Below, one piece after another: positions 23,901 through 35,356 of a stretch of DNA of 64,000 nucleotides. Source of the DNA: Gaeumannomyces sp. JS-464 (taxonomy: Eukaryota > Ascomycota > Sordariomycetes > Magnaporthales > Magnaporthaceae); NCBI GenBank assembly GCA_002197995.1, contig NGZR01000005.1, positions 1,116,001 through 1,180,000 on the forward strand. Reading direction: 5' to 3'. The translations under genes and the position numbers were made by a program. The notes below the pieces were generated by a model. The model made no database searches, was not told the DNA's origin, and saw only the letters and a program-made list of their open reading frames with translations. Position 1 is the first letter of the stretch, and the number at the start of each line of letters is the position of its first letter.

Positions 23901-25500
23901 TTTGAAAAGTGGCGGCCATACTTTTATAAAGCAAAGCATTAAATTATAATATATACGAACCATAAAAACTTAATACATTTTACTATAAGTAAAAACTTAA
24001 ACAAGCGATAAATCCGTTAAAGCGAATTTTTACAAAATTACGACATTTGGATTAAATACCGGAAAGGGTTGGAAAACGGCCGGGCGGATGCTTTAAGCCG
24101 ACGATCGAACTATTAAATCGCAGTACCCGAAAAAACACGAGTAATTTTAGCGGAAAAACCAAACGGATTTTTAATTTCGGCATAAAAAATACTCGTTAAA
24201 ACGGTTCGGTAGGGAAAAGTTTAAACCTTAAAAAAAATCCAACAAATTTACAGCCAGTTGGCATACGACTATTAAAACGTAAAAAAAACATGGAAACGGC
24301 TGTAACAATATTACAAGTTCGTAAAAATTCGAGCCGAAGTACAAAACGCAATAAAAAATTGTAAAAGCTGCGCTAAAAACAAAGCTAGTAAACATAGGCC
24401 TTATAAGCTTTTGCAATTACTATTAGCGCCAAACGAAGCATAGTAAAAAGTTACTATAAACTTCGTTATTAAACCTTTTTAATCCAAAAAAACCGTTAAC
24501 TAAAGTGAAATACGACAATATATTGGTAATAATAGACAGGCTTACCAAATACGCCTTATTTTTACCATATAAAAAAAGCAGCAACGTTACGAAGCTAACG
24601 TACGTTTTTATTAAGCACGTAATAGCGGAACACGGCACGCCGAACCGCTTAATTACGAATAAAATAAACTATTTATAAGCAAGTTTTGAAAAAAGCTTAC
24701 AAATAGGCTAAAAGCGAAGCATTTTTTATTTATAGCTTACCACTTTTAAACAAATAAACAAACAAAGCGGACAAACCAAACCATAAAGCAATGTTTATAT
24801 TACTACGTTAATTACAAACAAAACGATTAAGTACAACTACTTTTTATAGCCTAATTCGCTTATAACAGCTTAATTTATAAAAGCATAAAAATTACACCGT
24901 TTTATGCGAATTACGGGTTTACGCTTACAGCGTATAAAAAACCCAAAGCAAAAAAGCATGCCCTAATAGCGGAAATACAAATAACGGAATTTACCAAATT
25001 ACATAAACACTTTTAAATAAAGCTAAAAAAGCTATAACATTGTATAACTACTTAAATAAACAAAAAAAAATCGAAAAAACCGACTTTTAAAAAAAAGGAT
25101 AGCGTTTATCTTTTTTAACGAAATATTAAAACGAAACGACCGAGCGATAAGCTAAACCGTAAAAAGCTAAAACCGTTTAAAATATTAAAAAAAGTTTCGA
25201 ACGTAAATTACAAACTCCGATTACTATTAACCATAAAATCCACCTGGTTTTTTATATTTCTTTACTCGAATTAGCGCTACCGGGTTTTAAAAGTAATAAG
25301 TTAATGGAAATCGACCCGGAATAAAAATACGAAGTCGAAAAGATTTTAAACTATAAGCCGAAAAACAGGCCTAAAAGTACCTAGTTAAATGGAAAAGGTA
25401 CGGCCACGAAAAAAACACGTGGGAAAAAGGAACTAACTTTGTAAACTGTTAGGAAGCCTTAACGAAATACCGGCAAAAACGCTTACAAAAAGGTTAGCAA
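21000..25500 (+). pseudogene. Element A pol with chromodomain
   Basis: [18 protein letters not shown] (about 23,000-23,055) and catalytic TYLNNILVFL (about 23,295-23,325; both Asp changed to Asn by G-to-A). RNase H: NYAIGG and the TNHKNLIHFT region (about 23,760-23,980). Integrase: zinc-finger Cys pair CKSCAKNKA (about 24,360) and the catalytic core to about 24,950. The chromodomain (KYEVEKILNYKPKN then KYLVKWKRYGHEKNTWEKGT) spans about 25,325-25,440 with one frame change. Confidence 0.85.
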
Positions 25501-25770
25501 AAAAAACGGCGAAACGACGATCTTTTTTAAAAACACCCGCGATATTTCCAAAAAAAAACCGCCGGTTCTTTTAGCTTAGCCGGAAGTCGAACCCGGGACT
25601 TACAAAGTAAGTGCTATAAATAATACCGTTTTACTATTAAATTAAAAAAAAGCAGCATTTACCGAAACCAAATAAGGCAAAAGAGTTTGCGCCGAACGGT
25701 TAGCAAAAAAAAAAAAAAGGATAAAAGTTCGATAAGCTCCGGGGCAAGCCCGAAAACTTATCGACCTTTA

Positions 25771-25841
25771 CGATCGTGCCGAGATTCGAACCCGAAACCT
25801 CGGCAAAAAAACCAAAGCCACGCCTAATGCGCTACAAAACC
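25771..25841 (-). tRNA. tRNA-like relic inside element A
   Basis: 71 nt that fold as a cloverleaf. The acceptor GGTTTTG pairs with CACGATC (one mismatch, two wobbles). The D stem is GCGC/GCGT, the anticodon stem GGC/GCC has inner mismatches, and the T arm TCGGG-TTCGAAT-CTCGG pairs fully. The B box GGTTCGAATCT is one base from consensus. The anticodon position reads GTT, but position 33 is not T, so identity is unsafe and function unlikely. A second B-box-like segment lies at about 25,580-25,600. Confidence 0.35.
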
Positions 25842-25874
25842 TAAAGAAATTGTTAAAAAGAGTTACAATTTACT

Positions 25875-26326
25875 TTAATTAAAAAGGGCAAGCAGGTTTA
25901 AGTTAAAATTAACCTCGGGCACTTGCCAATCGAAAGGAACGAAAGGAGCTATAAAAGGCCCGAAATGCGAGGCAGCCTGGCAAGCCGCCTGGTTGGCCTC
26001 TTCTCGCTCGACACGTTTTAACTTTTCCACCGCGTTAATACCGCGCCGAATCGCGCGCATTTTTTTAACAAACCAATCTTTTTTTATTTCCGTAAGCGTT
26101 CGAGCTTGTTATCCAAAGCACGCCGCTTTTCCTTTATAGCTTCGACCTTTGCTTCCAATCGCTGGTATTGCAAACCGATAAAACGAAGCTGTTTAAACGA
26201 GGGCTTTAAAATGTTACAACCGGAGCGGTTGCTATTAAGGCATTCCATATACCGAAAGGAATTTTAGGGAAAGGCTTTACACTTTTCGCGCTTTAAAACC
26301 TCGAAGCAGAAAAAACAAAAAGGCAT
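25875..26326 (-). pseudogene. Antisense Cys-rich coiled-coil ORF of element A
   Basis: Opposite to gag-pol, between the chromodomain and the polypurine tract. ATG at 26326, then a Cys-rich head (CFFCFEVLKREKCKAF, YMECLNSNRSGCNILK), then a charged coiled coil (RLEAKVEAIKEKRRALDNKL, RAIRRGINAVEKLKRVEREE) and an acidic-hydrophobic end (VNFNLNLLALF). RIP stops interrupt it at two Gln/Trp-type positions, and one base is missing in an A run before the second helix. The same protein is readable in element D, where the frame is intact at that point. The spacing of Cys suggests a zinc-binding head (inference). No known family named. Confidence 0.6.
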
Positions 26327-26538
26327 TTCGACAGTAAAAAAAACGATTTAAACGAGTAGGTTTTTACGCCAAAGGGTTTTCTTCGCAAAGGGGCGTTTTC
26401 GTACCCGGCCAAACATTTCGTTAATTAAAAAAAAGGGAAAGGAATTGGTAAAAAAGGAAAGTACTTACTAATTAACGAAAGGCGGGGGGGGGAAAGGAAA
26501 AATAGCTAAAAGGACTTGGATTAAAAAAAGGGACCTAA

Positions 26539-27002
26539 TATTACAACCGGACATATAGGCCTTAAAGCTATAGGGTTACGGGTATAGGAAGGGTTTTAAA
26601 AGTGGTTTTACCCCACACTAGGACATAAAAAGTTACGTAACCCGAAAAGTTACTTAAGCTGGATTTTTGGATTTCTCGACAAATCCACAAATTTAAAAGA
26701 TAAATTTTTGGATTTTTCGACAAATTTATAAATCCAAAGGATGGATTTTTGGATTTTTCGATAAATCCAAAAATCCTAGGAATAAAGCAGTGTGTATATA
26801 AAAGATGGATTTCCTACTGTTTTAAGTAGCTTTAACTAAGGCTTCGGCATTAATTAACTTAAGTTAGCTCTTAGGCATCCCCTGGGGTAAGCAATTAAAT
26901 TGTCCTTTTAAGTTACGTGTTCCCCTGTTTACTAGCACCAGCGATATTGTTTTTACCACCCCCGAAGTGCTTTACTTTAAGAGCAAACCCCTAATTGTAA
27001 CA
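26539..27002 (+). repeat. 3' LTR of element A
   Basis: 464 bp, partner of 19502-19964; starts TATTACAACCGG and ends TTGTAACA at 27002. Less mutated than the 5' copy in its second half (for example CCCCTGGGG is kept). Confidence 0.93.
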
Positions 27003-29700
27003 ATTACTAGCTATTATCGAATTTTTTAAATATTAGCGCTAGTATTTAAAAAGCGCATTTAAAGTGTTTACCGTTTTAACGAACTTTTAAACGTTAAAAA
27101 AAGTAATCCAAACCCTGGTTAAAAACTTTTAAAGCAAATTAGCGCGATAAATATACCGATTATCCTAGTTTAACTTTAATATCGAATATAAATCGGGCAA
27201 AACTAACCCCGCGAATGGTTTATTTAAAAAGCCAAATTATATAAAAGGAAAAATTATATACGAAAACGTCGTCCTATTACTCGCGGTTAAATTAAGCTTA
27301 CTGCCGCATTTGTTAAATAAATTAACCTAATAAATCGCTGCATTAATAATTAAAAAAAATTGCTTAAATGTTATAAAACAATATGTCCAAATTGCAAAAA
27401 TAATTCCGATTTGAGGCTGCAACCCGTAAAAAAGCAACGCGCCCGTTTAAAAAAAAAGTAGTTATAACGTCGACTTTTTAAACTATTTATCCCGGGTTAA
27501 TGCCGTTATAAAAAGGAAAAACGAAAAGCAAATACCGTTAAAACCTCGCTTAAAACGGGCACGTTTAACGGTTGCCGAAAATAACCAATTTTTACGGTTT
27601 AAATTACAAATGGCCATATAAATCCCTATCGCAACTTTTACTCGCGCAAAAAAAACGAAAGTAGCAAATAAAGCCTAATTTAAAAGGTAATTCAAAAAGG
27701 TTAATAATAACTTAACCTGGGGTAAAAGAAAATTGCTAGTAAAAAGCTTAAAATTAAAAGCGTTATTTATAACCAATTGCTTTTTCGCTTTGTTATTATC
27801 GAATTAATAAAAAACGAAACGGCTAAAATTAATAAACTAAGCCGAGTAATATACTAATTAGTTAAACGGTTGCAAACGTAAAACTAAAAGGTTATCGCAT
27901 TACGTGCTTTAATAAAAAACGGTGCCGGGATTTTAAAAGATTAACCCGCCCGTAAAAGCGATACCGCGCAAAGCCGTAATACTGTTAAAAAAGGCGATAT
28001 TACGCAAAAACGTAAAGCCGCGTGTAATAACGATGCCGTCGAAAAAAGCGATACTACGCGAAACCGTAATGCTGTTAAAACAAACGATGGTGTGCAAAGT
28101 CGCGATACTGTTAAAAAAAAAGCGATGTCGTACAAAGTCGCGATGCTGTGCAAAATCGCGATACCGTGTAAAATTGCGATGCTGTTAAAAAAAAGCGATG
28201 CCGCGTAAAGCTGCAATGCCGTGCAAAGCCGCGATATTACTAGAAAAAGCGATGCCGTACTAAAACGCGATGCCGCGTAAAAACGCGATGCTACTTATAA
28301 AGGCGATACGGTTAGGAAAAGCCGAAACTTTTATAAAAGATACCATATAAACGAGGATAAAGTTTTATATTTCTGGAAACTTTGGTAATTTCCGCTTAAA
28401 AAGCATTTCGAGCTTAAATTATAACATAATATTACAACGATTCCTAAGCAAAGCATTTCGAAGTATATAAAACGGTAAAACTAATTAAACGTAAGTTTTA
28501 TTAGGAAAACGTGGATAAAAATATCGCGAAATACGTTCGCTTTTATTAAATATGTTAAAAAGCGAAAATGCTAAAGCATAAACTTTATAACGAATTTTAG
28601 CCATTTTTATTATTTAAGTGCCTTTTTTAAAAAATTAATTTAAATTTTATTACGAAACTATTAAAATATTTAACGTTTATAAGCTAAACGTATAATATAA
28701 TGCTTATAATAGTAAACCGCTTTATTAAATACGCTAAATTTATCCTTATATAAAAAATAATTTTGGCTTTTTCCTTTACTTAAATGCTATAGCAATACGT
28801 TAAATGCTAGTTTAGCACTTTCGAAAGCATTATAAATAATCGAAACTCGCTATTTACTAATTATTTTTAAATTAAATATAAAAAAGCGTTTTAATCCGCC
28901 CGTTAGCTATTTATTACGTTTTATTTTTAAACCGACGGTTAAATTAAACGTACTTATTAAACGTTAATATATTATTTGCAAACTTTTATTAACCGGGAAA
29001 GGTTTAGTTAAATAACGGTATTATATAAAGCTAAATTCGCTTATAATAACGCGAAGCACGAAATTATTAAAGTTAACCTTTTTAAAACTTTATATGGTTT
29101 TAACTTACGTATATGTAAGGTTATAACAAACTTAAAGGAAACCAAAGTCCAAAAAGTGCTAAAAAAAAATTGCATTATATTCGTCGGGTTAAAACCGATA
29201 TGCGAACGAACTATGCTCGAGTAATAAAAGCTTAACGCCGGTATTATAACTAAAAACGACAACCTTAAAAATATTAAAAAGGATAAATCGTTAAACTATT
29301 TATTCGAAACGTTCGATTTAAAATAGGAAAACGCAAATTTGCATTTATATATATTCGTATATTTATCGCAAAAAGGGTAAAAAGCTCGGCTTATAAGGTT
29401 TAATTACCGGTTAAATATAATCGATTATATAACGTTTTTTCCGTCGTTTTATTAAAACCGTAAAACGATTTTAAACTTTACGTTTTTAATTCCGCCTTTT
29501 TAAATTTAAAAAAAAAAACCGAAAAGTAGGAAGTAAAAAACGTGGTTAATATGCAAAAGCAAAACGAATCCCGCTGGTTTTTAATAAAATAGGCAAAATG
29601 GCCGGCAAAATATAACATATAAAAACTAAAAAAAAACATTTGGATAACGTATAAAAGCTAATTAAAAGCTATTTAAAAAAAAAGCGCAAAACGTACCGCA
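27003..29700 (+). pseudogene. Element B pol, second part
   Basis: Continues RNase H directly after the ATTAC duplication: DYPSLTLISNINRAK corresponds to the family's RNase H tail, followed by PRMVYLKS (about 27,140-27,230). The integrase region is about 28,380-29,300. The chromodomain EVKNVVNMQKQNESRWFLIK..AKWPAKYN is at about 29,525-29,620. Full of RIP stops. Confidence 0.72.
27940..28310. repeat. Degenerate ~20-bp tandem array in element B
   Basis: Repeated AAA(A)GCGATRCYGY... and GCAAAGYCGCGAT motifs about 15-22 bp apart, at least 15 copies, between RNase H and integrase of element B. Read in frame this would be a repetitive linker. It may also be an internal minisatellite. Confidence 0.7.
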
Positions 29701-31577
29701 AATAAAATAACCCTATTTTAAGGCTAAAAAAAAGTGGAAAGTAAAAAAAAAGGAAAATAAAAGCTTAAAACCGCCGAAAAATCCCTAGCTATTACTTAAC
29801 GTTTAACGACCGCGTTTTAATAAAAAAGTTTTTATTGCTATTATTTCCCTTTTTAAGTTTTAAATTATTAGCAAATCGAATTATAACCTAAGTTTTAGCG
29901 ATTTGGTATAAAATTAGGTCGCCGTTAATATCGACGAATAATAATACGTTATTAAATTTAATTTCCACTTCGTAATTTAAACCTTTTTTAAATTTCTTAT
30001 CCGAAAGGTTAAAAGTTTAACCTTCGTTAAAAACCTTCCGTTATAACTCCAAAAGTTGAAAAAAATAAATACCGTTAATAGCCGGGTTAAACATAATATC
30101 GTAAAAAGTACGAAGCGTAATCCCTAATTAACGCGAGTTATAATTAAAGCCCGATTTTAAAAGATAAGCTAGCTTATTCGAGTTAGCATTTTGTTAATTT
30201 TAATAAACTCGTTATAAAAAGCGTGCCAAATGTGCACCTTCGAATACGCCGCGAATGCATGCCTTTTCGCAAATAACTAATAGTACCGAACATTTATAAG
30301 CAAATTTCGAAACGTCGGGAAATGGTACAAGTTATAATCGTTAAATTTTTTAAAAAAAAAATGGCGATATAAAAGCTTTACCGGAGTTAAAAAAGCGGAC
30401 CTAATAAAAATTTAACCATTATTAGTAATAAAATAATAAAAAACCATAATAAGCTAAAAAATAAATCGTAACGGAAAAACTATAAAGGTTTTTTTATAAA
30501 AATAAATTAAAAAGGGCAAAACCGCGTAATAGGCTTATTAAAAAGTTTAGTAAACTATTATATACTTATTAGCATACTTTTAATAAACCTAAATTAATGT
30601 TACAAAGGAAACTTTAAAGTAAAAAAAATAAGCTTAACCCCGGTAAATGCATTAAAAGCAACGGCTTACTTTAATAATGCTGGTAGTATATACCAAATCG
30701 TGTTTAAAATGCATCCCACTTTGAAAAAAATTAGTTATATAGCAATTACTATAAGAAAAACGGCGTCGAATACCATTAAAAGCCACCGTGGTAATAATAA
30801 AAGTAATTTAAACTCGTTAACGGTCCTTTTCTGCAAAAAAACGCAAAACGAAACGATACTTTTTATCGGCGAAATCGTTAAACTTATTAAACCGACGAAT
30901 AACGCTAATAAGGTATATTAATAACGAAAGTATTTCGAAAGTTTAAACCGGAATTAAACCGGGAAGCGAAATGGTAGGAAAAAGCGGATTTTTTTAAAAA
31001 TGCTATAATTAGTAAAATAATAAAAGCTTTCCTTCGTAAAGCTAATTACGATCGCCCGCTTCGCATCGTTAAAAGCTTAAATCCAGGCTAAATAAAAAGC
31101 GTAAAAAGTTGCGGGGAAAAAAAAGCGCTAACTTTAAAAAACAAACGCAAGCTTTTATGCGTTAAAAGCGCGAGCTTTATAAGTAAATAAGCAATGCGAA
31201 AGCAAAAGGAATAAAGTAATAACTAGCGGCGTTTAATCGTCGCTATTAATTATGTTATTAAAAAAAGGAAAATAACGCCGGCTTACCGGAAAAAAAATAA
31301 AAAGGTTTACTAATAAAACCGCTTTTACTTTAACCGTCGCCGGCCTTATACGGCTAACGTTACCAAAAACGCTACCAAAATCCCATAAGCCTTACTAACA
31401 CCTTGTTAAAAAAAAGCTATTTGCACTTTTACATTATTAAAAAACCATTTACCCCAAATGATAAAAGCATTAATAAATTTAGCTTACCCGCTAATTCGTT
31501 ATAAACCGACTAAACTTCGACGCGACCATTTCGCTAATAAGCGCTGCTAAAACGTTAATGCTTTAAAAGGGGGATAA
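29701..31577. other. Element B 3' internal region, coding unclear
   Basis: 1.9 kb between chromodomain and polypurine tract. The minus strand at about 29,780-30,150 has a protein-like stretch (FKKGLNYEVEIKFNNVLL), so B may also carry an antisense ORF. RIP damage prevents a firm call. Confidence 0.3.
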
Positions 31578-31860
31578 TGTAAAAAGGCTCGCCGCGATAA
31601 TAGCGGGCTACCGCTATAATAAAAAGCTTTAGCTTTATTTACGGGCCCGAGCTACGTGGAAGCTTAAAGCACCCCAAGCACGTAACAAGGGGCTTAAAAA
31701 GGCCACGCTATTTAAGCAGCTTATAAAAAGCAATTCTCAAATTGCCGAAATAAGTTAAAATTGTTATATTTACCTTATAGCAATATAAGCTTTTAACTTT
31801 TAATTACCGTTTACGGTTATCGTAATTACCTTGTATAAGCTTTCGGCTTACCCCGTGATA
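31578..31860 (+). repeat. 3' LTR of element B
   Basis: 283 bp. Starts TGTAAAAAGGCTCGCC, ends CCCCGTGATA; less mutated than the 5' copy. Confidence 0.92.
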
Positions 31861-32904
31861 ATAACGGGTTTTAAAAAATCGAAAGGATTTTTTTTTCGGC
31901 GAATAGAAAAAGCGATTTAATTGCGGATATAAAGCGGTAAATGCGCTTAACTTCCAAATTTTTTATAATTAAAATTTAAAAACCTTAAATTTTTTAACGT
32001 TTATTTAGTAAAAAGGGCTTTATATAGGTTTAGCATTATTTTTAAAATTAATTTCGTGGTTTTAAAACTAATAGTTAATAAAGCGTATAGCGGTTTTTAC
32101 CGATATAATAGGATTTTTTTTTTAAATTTTTTAAATATTAACTTTAAATCCTTATAAAAAGGATTAAAACCTTAATATAAAAGGGTTTTTATTATGCTAT
32201 ATTTAACGAAAGCAATAATAGCAGGTTTGGTAGTAAAGATATTTTTTGGGGGTTTTTTAAGCGTTTAGCTTGTAATTTATTACAACGTTTGTAAGCGTTT
32301 GTTTTAAAACGAATTTTTTTCCGAATTTGCTTTTTAAAATTCCATTAATACATATCGTTATAACCATAAATAAGGAAATAAAATGTTATATTCGGGATCG
32401 GTAAAGTTAATTTTAAAAGTTTTTATAATCCGATAATTAAAATGTCGTACTTTAAGGTTAAAAAATATTTATTTCCTTCCTTCGGTTACTTTTTTACTAT
32501 TAAACCCAGTTATTTCCCAAAGGATAACGCGAATAATTACGTGTTATAGCAACTTTTTAACAATACGATTGGAAATTATATAAATGTTGCTACCGGGATC
32601 GAAAAAAGCGCGGATTTACGTTTTTTATTAGCTTTTTAACCGTATAAATATATCGATAATTAACCGGTTTTATCGTTCTTTTATTTGCTTAATCGCGGCA
32701 ACTTTTAATTGTTAATAGTTAAAGTTAAATTTTAATATTTTTTTAAAAATTCGATTATAAGTTGGTATTTTTTTGTTTTAATTAAGAAACGCAATTTTAG
32801 CTTTTTTAATTTAAGGTTTATTTTTTAATCTTATCGAGGGTTTTTTAATAAAGCCTTTTATAACCGGTATTTTAATCGCTAAAATTTTATTTAAAGCGGA
32901 TAAG

Positions 32905-33201
32905 AAATCCACCTTTTTATATACTCGTTTATTATTATTTTATATTTTTTAAAACTGTGGTTTTATTTTTAACTTATTACAAATTTACAAATCCAATTCG
33001 GATTTGTTACTTTATTTTTATTTATTACAAATTTACAAATCCAGCTCGGATTTATTGCTTTATTTTTACCTATTACAAATTTATAAATCCAGCTTAACTA
33101 AGCCCGCCTGGTTACGTACTACTTTTTTTGCAAAAAGTGCGGGGCGCTACCCGGGCCTTTCCCGTTAATGTAATTCGAAGGCTTACACGCTAGTTGTAAT
33201 A
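32905..33201 (-). repeat. Truncated 3' LTR of element D
   Basis: Matches 42,900-43,203 (three ACAAATCCAGCTCGG-type repeats, GCAAAAAGTGCGGGGCG). Similarity stops near 32,905, so about 190 bp of the LTR are missing. Confidence 0.75.
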
Positions 33202-33488
33202 TTAAATTAGCCCTGGTGTCCGCGCGGTGTAAAAAAAGCATAAGAAAAACAGGACACCGCATTCCGATTTCTCACCAATGTCCCAAGCAATAGGCAATAA
33301 ACAGCAACATGTTTTCCCTATTTTAACTTTTCCGGGCATCGTCCCCTTTTCCTTTTTCTCTTTTGCAATTATTACCGCTGTTCGTGCCACAAACAGTGTT
33401 CGATAACTAACAACATAACGCATAAATAAACACTTTATTAATCGGTCCATTTTCCTCACTTTTAATAAACAACTTATTTAACTCGCTT

Positions 33489-34150
33489 ATGCAAAACGAA
33501 ACACCAATATTACTAATAAACCAACAGTTAAACGACTTGCAGGTCGTCGATTTTTGCGTTGGCAATATACCGTTCCGGCTTGCATTAAAATCCGTTTTCC
33601 TAACGTACTTAAAGTGTACGCTTTCGCCAAAAGAACTTAATTAAAGCATTAAAAAGTTCGGCTTTTTCGATTATTACGCCGTACAAAAGCATTATAAAAA
33701 CGGCACCCCGCATTACCACGTTATCGGCAATTGGGATAAAAAAAAACATTAAAAACCCAAACATTTCGATATCGGGAGGTTCCATCCGAATATCGGGCGG
33801 ATTAAGCAACCGTTAGCTGCTTAAAAATACCTTTACAAGCGGAAAGGCCAGTTAAAACCACGTTAGCGGTATAATAACCGAGCTAAAAAGGCTGCGCAAA
33901 AACCTTAAAGCAAACTTTTGGTTTGCGGCTGTAAAAACATCCGACCGTACGGATTTTTTTTCCCGGTTTCGCGAAAAGGCCCCCCGCGAATTAATTTTGC
34001 ATTATATAATGTAAAAGTTTACGCCGATAACATATTCCGCATGCTAATCCTAAAGTATATTGGTTTAGCGTTGGACGGTATATGGAACCTTTTTATGGAA
34101 ATTACAAAATGGATGCAAAAAAACTTGCGAAAAAAACAAGGTACGATATA
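33489..34150 (+). pseudogene. Rolling-circle Rep (CRESS/geminivirus-type) endonuclease relic
   Basis: The three HUH-endonuclease motifs appear in order in one frame. Motif I, FLTY, is at about 33597. Motif II, PHYH (His-aromatic-His), is at about 33708. The geminivirus-type FDI..FHPNI segment lies at about 33765-33794. Motif III, Tyr-Leu-Tyr-Lys, is at about 33828. At least five in-frame stops lie at 33642, 33750, 33822, 33873 and 33909, all explicable by RIP. Residues 145-220 continue as a basic, aromatic region to the TAA at 34148. The SF3 helicase Walker motifs usual for viral Reps are not recognisable. Such Reps nick DNA to start rolling-circle replication; this copy is dead. It could be an endogenous viral copy or a domesticated/mobile Rep. 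Confidence 0.6.
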
Positions 34151-34433
34151 ACCCCCCCCCTTCGCTCGTTTTTTACTACGGGACCCCCTAAAAGGTAAGG
34201 ACTTAGTTTTAGCTTAGTTGGTGGTATTTTGTTAAGTCCGGTTTAAAACTTAAAACCCCCACTTTAAAAGGGCCCCCGGGAAGCCCTTCGCCGAACTTTT
34301 TATACACGTGGCTAACCTTATCTTTTATCGATAGGACGACCTAAATCACTGTGTTTATACGGTGCAATAAAACTGTTTAAAATAGTGTGGGCTAAAAGCT
34401 TAAGCCCATACAATTATATAAATGGGTGTTAAA

Positions 34434-34798
34434 ATGCCTCGCTGTTTAATAGCATTAAAAAATACTTAGTAATCGATAACGTATTATTAAGCGATAAAAA
34501 TATGCTTAAGCATTACAAGCAAATGCTAAAATGTTAAAGCAATTTTTCGGTAACCGATAAGTACTTTAAAAAGGTGCATTTCGAAAGCTAAAAATTGCTT
34601 TGCATTTATTTAGCAAACGAAAACCCACGTAGGTATAATAGGGTAAACGCCACATGGTTAAACGGAAATTATATATTTATGTAAATGCATAAACCATTGT
34701 TCGTAAAGGCGAAGCCATATGGAACGCCAAATTTAAAAGTGGAAGCGTTGGAAGCGTTTGTAAAACAGTTAAACGAGGAAAACGACAATTTCTTTTAA
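34434..34798 (+). pseudogene. Unknown second ORF of the Rep element
   Basis: A protein-like stretch with a few RIP stops: FNSIKKYLVIDNVLLSDKN, then NRVNATWLNGNYIF and KAKPYGTPNLKVEALEAFVK before a TAA. No family recognised. Confidence 0.35.
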
Positions 34799-35338
34799 TT
34801 AATTACCTTGTTTCGGCTATCGCTAATACAAAGTAAAATTAATATCCCGGATTTTTAAAGCGGGTAAACGAGAAAAATAAAACACCGATTTGCGCTAAAC
34901 AAATTGCGACGATAACGGCTTATCCATAGCCTTTTTCGAGTAAATAATAGTAATAAAGTCCAAATCCATCACTATAAAATTAGGCCTATACTGGCTTTCC
35001 GCCGTAAAAAACGGCATATGAAATATAACAAAAAAATAAATGTTTAACCGAACCTTTAATAGCATACGCCGATAAAAACCATTTAACTTTATACCGAAAT
35101 ATTTAACCTTTTAAGTTAAAAAAACCCAAACAAAAACAAGCTAAAATTAAAATGCCCCGCGTATATGAAAATGCTAAACTTAATTTAATAAAACGCGTAA
35201 ACGGCGCTACAATCGATAAATCGAAAAAAAATGGTTCGAATATTAAAAGAAGAAAAAATGTTTTTATATTTAACGAAATATTAACAAGCGCCAAACGGAT
35301 TGTTTATTTCCTCCGAATCCAGCTTACCAAATTCACCA

Positions 35339-35356
35339 CCCCCCCCCCCCCCCCCC
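35339..35356. repeat. Poly-C run of 18 bases
   Basis: Unbroken C tract within the RIP block, remarkable because neighbouring C residues were removed; CpC is not a preferred RIP context. Confidence 0.95.

Larger units (their letters stand above)
19502..27002 (+). mobile_element. Element A: complete Ty3 chromovirus (7.5 kb)
   Basis: LTRs 19502-19964 and 26539-27002, perfect 5-bp target duplication ATTAC (19497-19501 and 27003-27007). Internal order: gag, protease/RT/RNase H/integrase, chromodomain, tRNA-like segment, antisense ORF, polypurine tract (AAAAAAAGGGACCTAA). It splits the RNase H of element B exactly at the 'KELLAI' motif. It is the youngest of the nested set by order of insertion, yet fully RIP-mutated. 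Confidence 0.93.
15623..31860 (+). mobile_element. Element B: Ty3 chromovirus with element A inside
   Basis: Two 283-bp LTRs (15623-15905 and 31578-31860) in direct orientation, with a 5-bp target duplication ATAAT (15618-15622) / ATAAC (31861-31865) that differs by one C-to-T. A polypurine tract AAAAGGGGGATAA precedes the 3' LTR. Without the 7.5 kb nested element A, B is about 8.7 kb. It is inserted in the RT gene of element C. Confidence 0.9.
12639..32904 (-). mobile_element. Element C: Ty3 chromovirus, split by element B
   Basis: Read on the minus strand. The left piece (12639-15622) holds the 3' LTR, chromodomain, integrase region, RNase H and most of reverse transcriptase. The right piece (31861 to about 32904) holds the start of reverse transcriptase and upstream sequence. 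The RT frame crosses the B insertion: KPV on one side and IHYKDFN on the other make the expected 'xVxYRxLN' motif. No 5' LTR of this type is seen; the sequence changes abruptly at about 32905 into a D-type LTR, so the 5' end is lost. Heavily RIP-mutated except the first 300-400 bp at the left edge. Confidence 0.78.

Noticed and set aside
27941..28216. 91-residue minus-strand open frame with repeated sequence
   Set aside because: Arises from the degenerate tandem array inside element B; not an independent gene.
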